43,782 nt of DNA from an uncultured Lachnospiraceae bacterium. Its GTDB lineage: Bacteria; Bacillota; Clostridia; Lachnospirales; Lachnospiraceae. This document shows, piece after piece, positions 18,036 through 25,872 of this stretch; position 1 is the stretch's first letter; each line of letters starts with the position of its first letter. The stretch is from NCBI GenBank assembly GCA_949155905.1, contig CASCWU010000019.1:1-43782 (forward strand), written 5' to 3'. The position numbers and the translations under genes are program-made. The notes beneath the pieces were generated by a model, which was not told the DNA's origin, searched no databases, and saw nothing but the letters and a program-made list of their open reading frames with translations.

Positions 18036-18983
18036 ATGATACGAACAGAGCTTTGTGAGCTGATAGGGATTCGTTATCCTGTTTTTCAGGGCGGAATGGC
18101 CTGGATTGCAGACGGAAGGCTGGCAGCGGCAGTTTCGGCTGGCGGCGGCCTGGGGATTATTGCGGCCGGTAATGCGCCAGGCGCATATGTACGGGAGCAG
18201 ATCGCGGCGGCCAGAGCTAAAACAGCATGCCCGATAGGGATAAATATTATGCTGATGAGTCCGTATGCCGACGAGGTTGCACAGGTCGTTACAGAGGAAC
18301 GGGTAGAGGTGGTTACGACAGGCGCAGGCAACCCGGCCAAGTACATGGAGGCATGGAAGGCGGCAGGTATCAAGGTGATTCCGGTGGTGGCTTCCGTGGC
18401 AATGGCGAAGCTGATGACTAGGCTGGGAGCGTCGGCGCTGATTGCAGAGGGAGGAGAGAGCGGCGGTCACGTAGGAGAGCTGACGACGATGGTGCTGGTG
18501 CCTCAGATCTGCGATGCCACACATCTGCCGGTTCTGGCAGCAGGAGGGATTGCAGACGGCCGGGGCGTAGCAGCAGCATTTATGCTGGGCGCCTGCGGGG
18601 TGCAGATGGGGACACGGTTTTTGAGCGCTGAGGAATGCCAGATCCATCCTTCCTATAAGGAAAAGATTTTAAAGGCAACGGATCTGTGTACCATGGTGAC
18701 AGGAAAGCGGCTGGGGCATCCGGTTCGCAGCCTGCGGACACCGTTTGCCAGGTCATATGCCAAGGCAGAATATAGCAGTATGCCGGATGAGGAGCTGGAA
18801 GAGCTGGGCGCCGGAGCGCTTCGTATCGCCGTGCAGGAGGGAGACAATCAATATGGATGCTTTCTCTCCGGGCAGGTTGCCGCTATGGTAAAAAAGGAAC
18901 AGCCGGCGGCTGAAATTGTAAGAGAGGTTATGGAGGAGGCAGAGCCGATTCTCCAAAGGGCATCACAATGGATCAGAAATTAG
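18036..18983 (+). CDS. fabK: Enoyl-ACP reductase II, FMN-dependent
   Basis: A 315-residue FabK-type enoyl-ACP reductase of the nitronate monooxygenase-like TIM-barrel family. It reduces trans-2-enoyl-ACP with NAD(P)H and FMN, the last step of each elongation round. Motifs visible are PVFQGGMAWI at the N-terminus, GGGLGIIAAG, the flavin/NAD(P)H loop AEGGESGGHVG, and LAAGGIADGRG with GVQMGTRFL for phosphate binding. No fabI or fabV is in the window, so this is the reductase of the operon; FabK is naturally tolerant of triclosan. It overlaps fabD by 16 nt. Confidence 0.95.
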   Translation: MIRTELCELIGIRYPVFQGGMAWIADGRLAAAVSAGGGLGIIAAGNAPGAYVREQIAAARAKTACPIGINIMLMSPYADEVAQVVTEERVEVVTTGAGNPAKYMEAWKAAGIKVIPVVASVAMAKLMTRLGASALIAEGGESGGHVGELTTMVLVPQICDATHLPVLAAGGIADGRGVAAAFMLGACGVQMGTRFLSAEECQIHPSYKEKILKATDLCTMVTGKRLGHPVRSLRTPFARSYAKAEYSSMPDEELEELGAGALRIAVQEGDNQYGCFLSGQVAAMVKKEQPAAEIVREVMEEAEPILQRASQWIRN

Positions 18984-19894
18984 CATTTTTATGTTCCGGC
19001 CAGGGAGACCAGTACCCAGGGATGGGGCAGGAGCTGGTCAGAGCTTATCCGGCAGCAGCCGCAGTCTATGAACGCTGCGACGCAATCCGCCCTGCTACAT
19101 CCAGGCAATGCTTTTTTGGCACGGAGGAGGAACTAAAGGAAACAAGAAATACACAGCCCTGTCTGTTCGCCTTTGAACTGGCAGCAGCAGAGGTACTTTT
19201 CAGCAAGGGTGTTATTCCGGCGGCTGTGGCAGGCTTTTCTCTGGGAGAGGTGGCAGCGGCAACGATAAGTGGTCTGTTTGAAATGGAAACAGGATTTCGC
19301 CTGGTATGCCGCAGAGGAGAGTTAATGCAGCAGGCAGCAGAGCAATATGAGACCAGAATGGCGGTCGTACTCAGGCTTTCTAAGGAGCAGGTAGAGGCAT
19401 GCTGCGCAAGGTATTCCGATCTATATCCGGTCAATTATAACTGTCCGGGGCAGATCACGGTTTCCGGGCTTGCTGCTCAGATGGAAGACTTTCTGAGAGA
19501 GGTTCGGACTATGGGAGGAAGAGTAGTGCCTTTAAAGGTAGGAGGCGCATTCCATTCTCCGTTTATGAAACAGGCAGCAGAGGAATTTGCCTCCTCGTTG
19601 GCCAAAGTGAAGGTGACAGAGAGAAGCATTCCGCTTTATTCTAACCGAACGGCAGAGCGCTACCCGGATAAGACAGACCCTGGTTATTTGGATCGTGTGA
19701 TAAAACTGCTGTCTGGTCAGATTGCCAGCCCAGTTTTATGGGAGAATTTGATCCGTCAGATGATTGCCGACGGAATCCGTACCTTTGTGGAGCTGGGGCC
19801 TGGAAGAACCTTAACGAATATGATGAAAAAAATAGATACCGATGTGAAAGCGTACAGCCTGACCGATTATCTGGCGGAGGTAGAAGGATGTTAA
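18968..19894 (+). CDS. fabD: Malonyl-CoA:ACP transacylase
   Basis: A 308-residue transacylase that moves malonyl from CoA to ACP. The nucleophile elbow reads GFSLGEVAAA, with Phe where many family members have His (GHSLG), at about residue 90. The later GGAFHSPFM carries the catalytic His, and the C-terminal ELGPGRTL is family-typical. QGDQYPGMGQEL at the N-terminus is the usual GQGxQ motif with Asp in the x position. It starts inside the end of fabK and ends inside the start of fabG, so translation of the three is coupled. Confidence 0.95.
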   Translation: MDQKLAFLCSGQGDQYPGMGQELVRAYPAAAAVYERCDAIRPATSRQCFFGTEEELKETRNTQPCLFAFELAAAEVLFSKGVIPAAVAGFSLGEVAAATISGLFEMETGFRLVCRRGELMQQAAEQYETRMAVVLRLSKEQVEACCARYSDLYPVNYNCPGQITVSGLAAQMEDFLREVRTMGGRVVPLKVGGAFHSPFMKQAAEEFASSLAKVKVTERSIPLYSNRTAERYPDKTDPGYLDRVIKLLSGQIASPVLWENLIRQMIADGIRTFVELGPGRTLTNMMKKIDTDVKAYSLTDYLAEVEGC

Positions 19895-20616
19895 AGGAGA
19901 AAACAGCAGTTGTTACAGGTGGTTCGAGAGGAATCGGTGCAGCGATTGCCCGCAAGCTTGCTTCCTTAGGGGCAGATATAGCGGTACTGTATGCCGGGAA
20001 TACGGAGGCAGCAGAGAGCGTTTGCAAGACCTGCCGGAAGGATTACGGCGTAACCGCCAGAGCATACCAATGTGATGTGTCGGATTTTAACGCTGTAAAG
20101 GAAACCGTAGAGCAGATAAAGGCAGACTTTGGTACAGTGCAGATCCTTGTCAACAATGCCGGAATCACGAGGGACGGACTGATTGCCAGAATGAAGGAGG
20201 AGGATTTTGACGCAGTGCTGGATACGAATCTGAAGGGCGCGTTTCATTTGATTCGTCATCTTACCGGGTTGTTTTTAAAGAACCGGGAGGGCTGTATTAT
20301 CAATATCAGTTCGGTTTCCGGATTAGCCGGAAATGCCGGGCAAAGCAACTATTCTGCGTCTAAGGCCGGACTGATTGGTCTGACAAAATCCGTGGCGAAG
20401 GAACTGGCCTCCCGCGGAATCCGCTGCAATGCGGTTGCTCCTGGGTTTATTGCGACAGATATGACCGAAGGACAGGCGGATAATCCTCTTTTGCAAAAAA
20501 TTCCGCTAGGCAGGATAGGAACGGCGGAGGACGTAGCGGAGGCTGCGGCCTTTCTGGCAACGGCCGGATACATTACCGGTGAGGTAATTCGCGTAGACGG
20601 CGGAATGGCGATGTAA
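19888..20616 (+). CDS. fabG: 3-oxoacyl-ACP reductase
   Basis: A 242-residue short-chain dehydrogenase that reduces 3-oxoacyl-ACP with NADPH. The Rossmann motif TGGSRGIGAAIA is at the N-terminus, then NNAGITRD, catalytic Ser in NISSVSG, and YSASKAG with Tyr and Lys of the YxxxK pair. The C-terminus is VIRVDGGMAM. The ATG at 19888 overlaps the last codons of fabD by 7 nt and has GGAGG/AAGG before it; a longer frame to 19738 lies inside fabD and is rejected. The last codons resemble the tandem repeats that follow. Confidence 0.95.
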   Translation: MLKEKTAVVTGGSRGIGAAIARKLASLGADIAVLYAGNTEAAESVCKTCRKDYGVTARAYQCDVSDFNAVKETVEQIKADFGTVQILVNNAGITRDGLIARMKEEDFDAVLDTNLKGAFHLIRHLTGLFLKNREGCIINISSVSGLAGNAGQSNYSASKAGLIGLTKSVAKELASRGIRCNAVAPGFIATDMTEGQADNPLLQKIPLGRIGTAEDVAEAAAFLATAGYITGEVIRVDGGMAM

Positions 20617-20690
20617 ATGTAGGCGCTGGAACAGCGATGTAAATATAGACGCTGGAACAGTGATGTAAATACAGACGTTGGAATGGTAAA
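20587..20690 (+). repeat. 26-nt imperfect tandem repeats at the fabG 3' end
   Basis: Three 26-nt units (20613-20638, 20639-20664, 20665-20690) share the core GTAAATNNAGNCGNTGGAA. The last 20 coding bases of fabG (20593-20612) are a diverged further copy, so the array seems to arise by tandem duplication of the gene terminus. It fills most of the 103-nt gap before fabF. Confidence 0.8.
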
Positions 20691-20719
20691 GTAAAAGGAA
20701 GAGAGCAGAAAGGAAAAGG

Positions 20720-21961
20720 ATGATAAGGGAAGAGAAAAGAGTCGTCGTAACCGGAATCGGTGCAGTGACACCTTTGGGAAACGATACGAGGACGACCTGG
20801 GAGGGCTTAAAGGCCGGAAAAAACGGAATTGCACCGATTACGTTGTTTGATACGACCGAATATAAAGCAAAGCTGGGTGCAGAGGTAAAGGACTTTGAGC
20901 CAAAGGAGTATCTGGAGGTTAACGATGTGCTGCGTACGGATCGTTATACGCAGCTTGCCGTGGCAGCAGCCGCGCAGGCAGTAGAGGAAAGCAGGATTGA
21001 GGGATTTGTAGAGCCGGAGCGCTTTGCGGTATGGTTCGGCACAGGAATCGGCGGTATCACGACGTTTGAAAAAGAATATCGTAAGCTGATGGAAAAGGGA
21101 CCGCGTCGGGTTTCTGCCCTGTTTATTCCGATGATGATCGCGAATATGGCATCCGGCATGATTGCGATCCGCCATGACTGCCGAGGCTCTGTGATGCCTG
21201 CCGTAACCGCCTGTGCCTCTGGCTCTCATGCAATAGGAGAGGCGATGCGTCTGATTCGTCACGGCTATGCGGATGCCGTGATCAGCGGCGGTGCGGAGGC
21301 CTCGATCAGTGCGTCTGGGGTGGCAGGCTTTGTCAATATGCAGGCCTTGTCTACCTCCTCAGATCCCGATGCAGCTTCGCTGCCGTTTGACAAGCGCAGA
21401 AGCGGCTTTGTGATTGGAGAAGGGGCAGTAGCGTTGGTGTTAGAAGAATATGAGCATGCAAGGAAACGAGGTGCCGACATTTACGGAGAGGTATGCGGCT
21501 ATGGTTCTACCTGCGATGCCTACCATATTACGGCGCCACATCCAGAGGCCAGAGGAGGCGCGCGGGCGATGACCGACGCGATGAAGGAGGCCGGCTATCA
21601 GGAAGGCGAAATGGTATATATCAATGCTCATGGAACCGGTACACCAATGAATGATGTGTTGGAAACGATGGCGATTAAAAAGGCATTGGGAGAGGAGGCT
21701 GCAAAGGGAGCCTATGTCAGCTCTACAAAATCCATGACCGGACATATGCTCGGAGCTGCCGGGGCAATCGAGGCAATGGCCTGTCTCTTTGCTCTAAAAG
21801 AAGGGATTCTTCCTCCGACGATTCATCTGGTGGAGCCGGATGAGGCTTGTGATTTGAACTATGTGCCGAATAAAGCAGTAAAAGCAGACATTGATTTAGC
21901 GCTGTCCAATTCTCTGGGATTTGGCGGCCATAACGCTTGTCTGGCTTTTAGAAAGGTATAA
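20720..21961 (+). CDS. fabF: 3-oxoacyl-ACP synthase II
   Basis: A 413-residue beta-ketoacyl-ACP synthase that condenses malonyl-ACP with acyl-ACP. The Cys-His-His triad is visible: VTACASGSHAIGEA with the nucleophile Cys, NAHGTGTPMND with the first His, and STKSMTGHMLGAAGA with Lys and the second His. The C-terminus SNSLGFGGHNACLAF is family-typical and the length is normal. AAAGGAAAAGG precedes the ATG. It is the only condensing enzyme in the operon; no fabH for initiation is nearby. Confidence 0.96.
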   Translation: MIREEKRVVVTGIGAVTPLGNDTRTTWEGLKAGKNGIAPITLFDTTEYKAKLGAEVKDFEPKEYLEVNDVLRTDRYTQLAVAAAAQAVEESRIEGFVEPERFAVWFGTGIGGITTFEKEYRKLMEKGPRRVSALFIPMMIANMASGMIAIRHDCRGSVMPAVTACASGSHAIGEAMRLIRHGYADAVISGGAEASISASGVAGFVNMQALSTSSDPDAASLPFDKRRSGFVIGEGAVALVLEEYEHARKRGADIYGEVCGYGSTCDAYHITAPHPEARGGARAMTDAMKEAGYQEGEMVYINAHGTGTPMNDVLETMAIKKALGEEAAKGAYVSSTKSMTGHMLGAAGAIEAMACLFALKEGILPPTIHLVEPDEACDLNYVPNKAVKADIDLALSNSLGFGGHNACLAFRKV

Positions 21962-21964
21962 GCA

Positions 21965-22456
21965 ATGAACGAAACAGATATCCGTAATTATGCAGAGCTG
22001 ATGCAGGAGATGGGGCTGACCGGCCTGGAGATCACAGAGGACAATAAAAAGGTGCGCCTAGAGCGGATGCCTGCGGCTTCTTTTGCAGAACAGGTGCTTG
22101 GAGGAGGCATGCTTCAGGGAAACATTCCTCAGGGAAGCGGCAATTCCAGGGAAGGAAGTATTTTAAGGAAGCAGGGCGAGGGAGAATCAGCAGGAGCTAT
22201 CGATCAAAGCCATAGAGCTGTCCGTTCTCCTCTGGTGGGTATTTTTTACGCTGCACCTGCAGAAAATGCCGCTCCTTATGTGTCGGTAGGCGACGAAGTA
22301 AAAAAGGGACAGGTGCTTTGTTTAATAGAGGCGATGAAGCTGATGAATGAAATTGTGGCAGAAGAGGACGGTGTGATCGCCCAGGTGTGTGTGACGAACG
22401 GTCAGGTTGTAGAGTACGGCACGGAGCTGTTCCAGATAAAACGGGCAGGCAGATGA
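21965..22456 (+). CDS. accB: Biotin carboxyl carrier protein of acetyl-CoA carboxylase
   Basis: A 163-residue carrier with a short N-terminal domain (about 1-35), a Gly/Ser-rich linker and a biotinyl domain (about 87-160). The biotinylation site is the Lys of EAMKLMN. RSPLVGIFYAAP marks the start of the domain with the usual thumb-region type sequence. It begins 3 nt after the fabF stop, so it is tightly coupled. It works with the accC, accD and accA products encoded downstream. Confidence 0.95.
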   Translation: MNETDIRNYAELMQEMGLTGLEITEDNKKVRLERMPAASFAEQVLGGGMLQGNIPQGSGNSREGSILRKQGEGESAGAIDQSHRAVRSPLVGIFYAAPAENAAPYVSVGDEVKKGQVLCLIEAMKLMNEIVAEEDGVIAQVCVTNGQVVEYGTELFQIKRAGR

Positions 22457-22468
22457 GGAGGCGTTTTT

Positions 22469-22885
22469 ATGAACCGAGAAGAAATCAAACAGATATTGCC
22501 TCACAGGGAGCCTATGCTGCTTTTGGATCGGGTAGAGGAAGCGGATGGTATTGCCGCGGGAGAATATATCGTTCGCGGCGATGAATTTTTCCTGGAAGGA
22601 CATTTTCCGGGACATCCGGTGGTGCCGGGAGTGATTCTTTGTGAAATGCTGGCACAAACGGCCTGCGTGCTGATGAAGGACATATTAAAGGAAGGACAGC
22701 TTCCGGCCTATACCGGATTAAACAATGTCAAATTCCGCTCTCCGGTCGGAGTAGGAGATAAGGTAGAAACGTCCTGTTATATCAAGCGGTCAAAGCATCC
22801 CTTTTATTTTGCAGAGGGGACAGTGAGGGTAGGGGAAAGGCTCTGTGTGGCCGGAGAATTTTCCTTTGCCATAACGGGAGAATAG
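22469..22885 (+). CDS. fabZ: 3-hydroxyacyl-ACP dehydratase
   Basis: A 138-residue hot-dog-fold dehydratase of the FabZ type, removing water from 3-hydroxyacyl-ACP. LPHREPMLLLDRV is the N-terminal signature. The catalytic His lies in EGHFPGHPVVPGV and the Glu in CEMLAQTA. FRSPVGVGDKVE completes the family pattern. GAGGCGTTTTT precedes the ATG. No fabA-like isomerase is present, so unsaturated fatty acid synthesis, if any, uses another route. Confidence 0.95.
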   Translation: MNREEIKQILPHREPMLLLDRVEEADGIAAGEYIVRGDEFFLEGHFPGHPVVPGVILCEMLAQTACVLMKDILKEGQLPAYTGLNNVKFRSPVGVGDKVETSCYIKRSKHPFYFAEGTVRVGERLCVAGEFSFAITGE

Positions 22886-22888
22886 CTT

Positions 22889-24196
22889 ATGTTTTCAAAA
22901 ATATTGATTGCCAATCGGGGAGAAATCGCCGTCCGTATTATACGAGCCTGCAAGGAAATGGGCGTCGCTACGGTAGCCGTCTATTCCGAGGCGGATCGCA
23001 ATGCCCTTCATGTAGCATTAGCCGATCAAAGCTATTGCATCGGCGGCGCAGAAGCCTCCGAAAGCTATTTAAACGAAACCCAGATCATCAGTACGGCGAT
23101 TCTGGCAGGAGCCCAGGCAATTCATCCAGGCTATGGCTTCCTTTCGGAAAATGCCCATTTTGCCAGGCTTTGCCGGAAAAACGGACTGGTATTTATCGGT
23201 CCGGAGCCGGAGAGCATGGAGCGCCTGAGCGATAAGGCAGCCTTAAAGGAGTTGATAGGAGGAAGCAAGCTTTCGGTGATTCCTGGCACGAGGGCGCTCT
23301 CCTCGGTAGAAGAGGCAGAAAAAGCAGCAGAGCAGATGGGCTATCCGCTGATGCTAAAGGCTTGTGCAGGCGGAGGAGGGCGGGGAATCCGTCTGATTCG
23401 GGAAGCAGAGGAACTAAGGGAGGCATATGGCCAGGCTTCTGGAGAGGCTCTGGCCGCCTTTGGAGACGGCAGCGTTTATCTGGAAAAGTATATCTTTCCG
23501 GCTCGCCATGTCGAGCTGCAAATGCTGGCGGACGAGGAGGGGCATGTCGTTTGCCTGGGAGATCGCGATTGCTCCTTGCAGCGGCGCAATCAAAAGCTGA
23601 TCGAAGAGACTCCTTCTCCGGCGGTAGGAGAGAAGCAACGGGAGACGCTGATGAGACAGGCAGCAGAGGCGATACAAAGGATCGGCTATGTCGGAGCAGG
23701 GACGTTGGAATTTCTCCTTGATCAGAGCGGAAATTTCTGGTTTATGGAGATGAATGTCCGGCTGCAGGTGGAGCATTGCGTGACAGAAATGCTGACAGGA
23801 TATGATCTGGTAAAGTGGCAGATTCGGATTGCGGCAGGGATTCCGCTGTCTTTTACGCAGGAGGATATCCGTCTCCAGGGAGCGGCTATCGAATGTAGGA
23901 TCAATGCGGTCGGCTGCGGAACCCTGCGGATGCTTCATGTACCAGGCGGCCCGTCGGTACGGTTTGACACCTGCTTAGTAGAGGGAACCGTGGTGTCGCC
24001 GTATTACGACTCCCTTTTAGGGAAGCTGATCGTCTATGCCAAAACAAGGGAAGAGGCGCTGCGCAAGCTCCGAGCGTCGCTTTGTGAGCTAGTGATTGAC
24101 GGTATTGAGACAAATATAGAGGAGCAGCTGCAGATCGTAGAAGATGAGCGGTTTTCATCCGGCAGCTACGATCTGACTTTTATGGGAAATAGGTGA
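22889..24196 (+). CDS. accC: Biotin carboxylase subunit of acetyl-CoA carboxylase
   Basis: A 435-residue ATP-grasp enzyme that carboxylates biotin on AccB. The N-terminal ILIANRGEIAVRIIRA is the biotin carboxylase signature. IHPGYGFLSENAHFA, the ATP-grasp loop KACAGGGGRGIR, GDRDCSLQRRNQKLIEE, and MEMNVRLQVEHCVTE with catalytic residues follow in the normal order. Asn-for-Pro-type differences are minor and length is slightly below the 445-455 typical of the family. It begins 3 nt after the fabZ stop and is separated from accD by 4 nt. Confidence 0.96.
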   Translation: MFSKILIANRGEIAVRIIRACKEMGVATVAVYSEADRNALHVALADQSYCIGGAEASESYLNETQIISTAILAGAQAIHPGYGFLSENAHFARLCRKNGLVFIGPEPESMERLSDKAALKELIGGSKLSVIPGTRALSSVEEAEKAAEQMGYPLMLKACAGGGGRGIRLIREAEELREAYGQASGEALAAFGDGSVYLEKYIFPARHVELQMLADEEGHVVCLGDRDCSLQRRNQKLIEETPSPAVGEKQRETLMRQAAEAIQRIGYVGAGTLEFLLDQSGNFWFMEMNVRLQVEHCVTEMLTGYDLVKWQIRIAAGIPLSFTQEDIRLQGAAIECRINAVGCGTLRMLHVPGGPSVRFDTCLVEGTVVSPYYDSLLGKLIVYAKTREEALRKLRASLCELVIDGIETNIEEQLQIVEDERFSSGSYDLTFMGNR

Positions 24197-24200
24197 CACA

Positions 24201-25052
24201 ATGGCTTTCATCAAGTTTTTAAAACCAAAAAACAAGCTGGAGGAGGGAGGCAGGATGGCAGCTCCCGTCCAGCAGGACGAGGGAGAACCGGAAAAGAATT
24301 GCCCAAACTGCCATAAGGATATTCCGTTAAGCCGGCTTTGGGCAAATGATCTGGTCTGCTCCTGCGGCTATCATTTTCGTATGAAGGCTCGTCAGCGGAT
24401 CAAAATGCTGGTGGATAAGGGCAGCTTTGAGGAATTGTATACCGATTGGAAGGCAGGGAATCCCTTAAATTTCCCAGGCTATCAGGATAAGGCGGAAACC
24501 GTCCGTGCCGCCAGCGGAGAGAAAGAGGCTGTTATCTGCGGGACTGCCAGGATTGGCAAGCATCCCTGCTGTTTGTTTGTCATGGAGCCTTATTTCATGA
24601 TGGGAAGCATGGGAAGTGCAGTAGGAGAAAAAATCACCTCACTGTTTGAATATGCAGCAGTGCATCGCCTTCCGGTGATCGGCTTTACCGTATCAGGCGG
24701 CGCCCGAATGCAGGAGGGGCTTTTATCTCTGATGCAGATGGCCAAAACGAGTGCGGCAATCAAACGGCACAGCGATGCGGGTCTGTTATATCTGGCGGTC
24801 TTAACCGATCCGACAACAGGCGGTGTGACAGCAAGCTTTGCCATGGAAGCGGATATTATTCTGGCGGAGCCAGGAGCAACGGTAGGCTTTGCCGGAAGGC
24901 GGGTCATAGAGCAGACCACGAAAAAATCTCTGCCAAACAATTTTCAGAAATCGGAATTTGTACTAGAGCATGGCTTTATCGACAGCATTGTCAGCCGCTC
25001 TGCCCAAAGGAAACAGTTGGCGGAACTTTTGAGCCTGCATGGCGGGATATAA
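24201..25052 (+). CDS. accD: Acetyl-CoA carboxylase carboxyltransferase beta subunit
   Basis: A 283-residue beta subunit of the carboxyltransferase that moves CO2 from carboxybiotin to acetyl-CoA. The N-terminal zinc ribbon starts CPNC but ends VCSCGYHFRM, that is C-x1-C where the family normally has CxxC; the 15-residue spacing between the pairs is normal. The crotonase-like core has FTVSGGARMQEGLLSLMQM, DPTTGGVTASFA and EPGATVGFAGRRVIEQT. It overlaps the accA start by 14 nt. Confidence 0.95.
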   Translation: MAFIKFLKPKNKLEEGGRMAAPVQQDEGEPEKNCPNCHKDIPLSRLWANDLVCSCGYHFRMKARQRIKMLVDKGSFEELYTDWKAGNPLNFPGYQDKAETVRAASGEKEAVICGTARIGKHPCCLFVMEPYFMMGSMGSAVGEKITSLFEYAAVHRLPVIGFTVSGGARMQEGLLSLMQMAKTSAAIKRHSDAGLLYLAVLTDPTTGGVTASFAMEADIILAEPGATVGFAGRRVIEQTTKKSLPNNFQKSEFVLEHGFIDSIVSRSAQRKQLAELLSLHGGI

Positions 25053-25872
25053 GGAAATTTGTGCAAAGGAAGGAAGCATAAAAGCAATGAGTGGAGCAGG
25101 AATGGCATATGACCGGGTAAAGCTGGTTCGCAGCGGCAAAAGGCCGACAGGAGTAGATTATATTCATGCAATTTTTAAGGGCTTTATCGAATTTCACGGA
25201 GATCGCCGCTACCGGGATGATCCGGCGGTAGTAGGCGGGATTGCCCGTCTAAACGGCAGTCCGGTGACAGTGATTGCAATAGAAAAGGGGCATACCGCTA
25301 GGGAACGTGCCTGGAGGAATTTCGGTGCGCCGCATCCGGAGGGCTACCGAAAGGCGCTGCGGCTGATGAAGCAGGCCGAGAAGTTCGGCAGGCCGGTGAT
25401 CTGCCTGATTGACACGTCCGGCGCTTACTGCGGGGTAGGAGCCGAGGAACGGGGGCAGGGGCAGGCGATAGCAGAAAATTTGATGGAGCTATCGACTCTT
25501 TGCGTACCGGTTATTTCGATTCTGATCGGAGAGGGCGGCAGCGGAGGAGCCTTGGCTCTAGGCGTGGCAGATCGGGTGTGGATGCTGCAAAATGCAGTCT
25601 ATTCTGTGATTTCCCCGGAAGGGTGCGCCAGCATTCTCTGGAAGGATGCCTCAAAAGCAGAAGCAGCCGCTGCCAGTCTGAAGCTTACGGCGGAGGATGC
25701 GAAAGGCTTAGGGATCGTAGAACGCATCCTTTCGGAAAAGGACATCGGAAAAAAGGAATTTTATGACCGTATCCGTACTCTGTTAGCCGAGGAGCTAAGT
25801 ACGTTGTCCGGCGATTTGGATTTGGTGGGGAAGCGTTATGAGCGTTTCCGTAAGCTAGGAGGATGTCTATGA
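25039..25872 (+). CDS. accA: Acetyl-CoA carboxylase carboxyltransferase alpha subunit
   Basis: A 277-residue alpha subunit of acetyl-CoA carboxylase. The core contains FIEFHGDRRYRDDPAVVGG, GHTARERAWRNFG, AHPEGYRKALRLM-type residues, DTSGAYCGVGAEERGQG, IGEGGSGGALAL and SPEGCASILWKD, all in family order. It is shorter at the N-terminus than the enterobacterial protein, as in other Clostridia. The start is uncertain: ATG 25039 overlaps accD, while ATG 25087 has a GGAAGG upstream. Its stop overlaps the acyl-CoA synthetase start by 4 nt (ATGA). Confidence 0.95.
   Translation: MAGYKEICAKEGSIKAMSGAGMAYDRVKLVRSGKRPTGVDYIHAIFKGFIEFHGDRRYRDDPAVVGGIARLNGSPVTVIAIEKGHTARERAWRNFGAPHPEGYRKALRLMKQAEKFGRPVICLIDTSGAYCGVGAEERGQGQAIAENLMELSTLCVPVISILIGEGGSGGALALGVADRVWMLQNAVYSVISPEGCASILWKDASKAEAAAASLKLTAEDAKGLGIVERILSEKDIGKKEFYDRIRTLLAEELSTLSGDLDLVGKRYERFRKLGGCL

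Noticed and set aside
19738-19887. Extended fabG start inside fabD
   Set aside because: The extra 50 residues are an out-of-frame reading of fabD; ATG 19888 starts the Rossmann domain and has a ribosome site.
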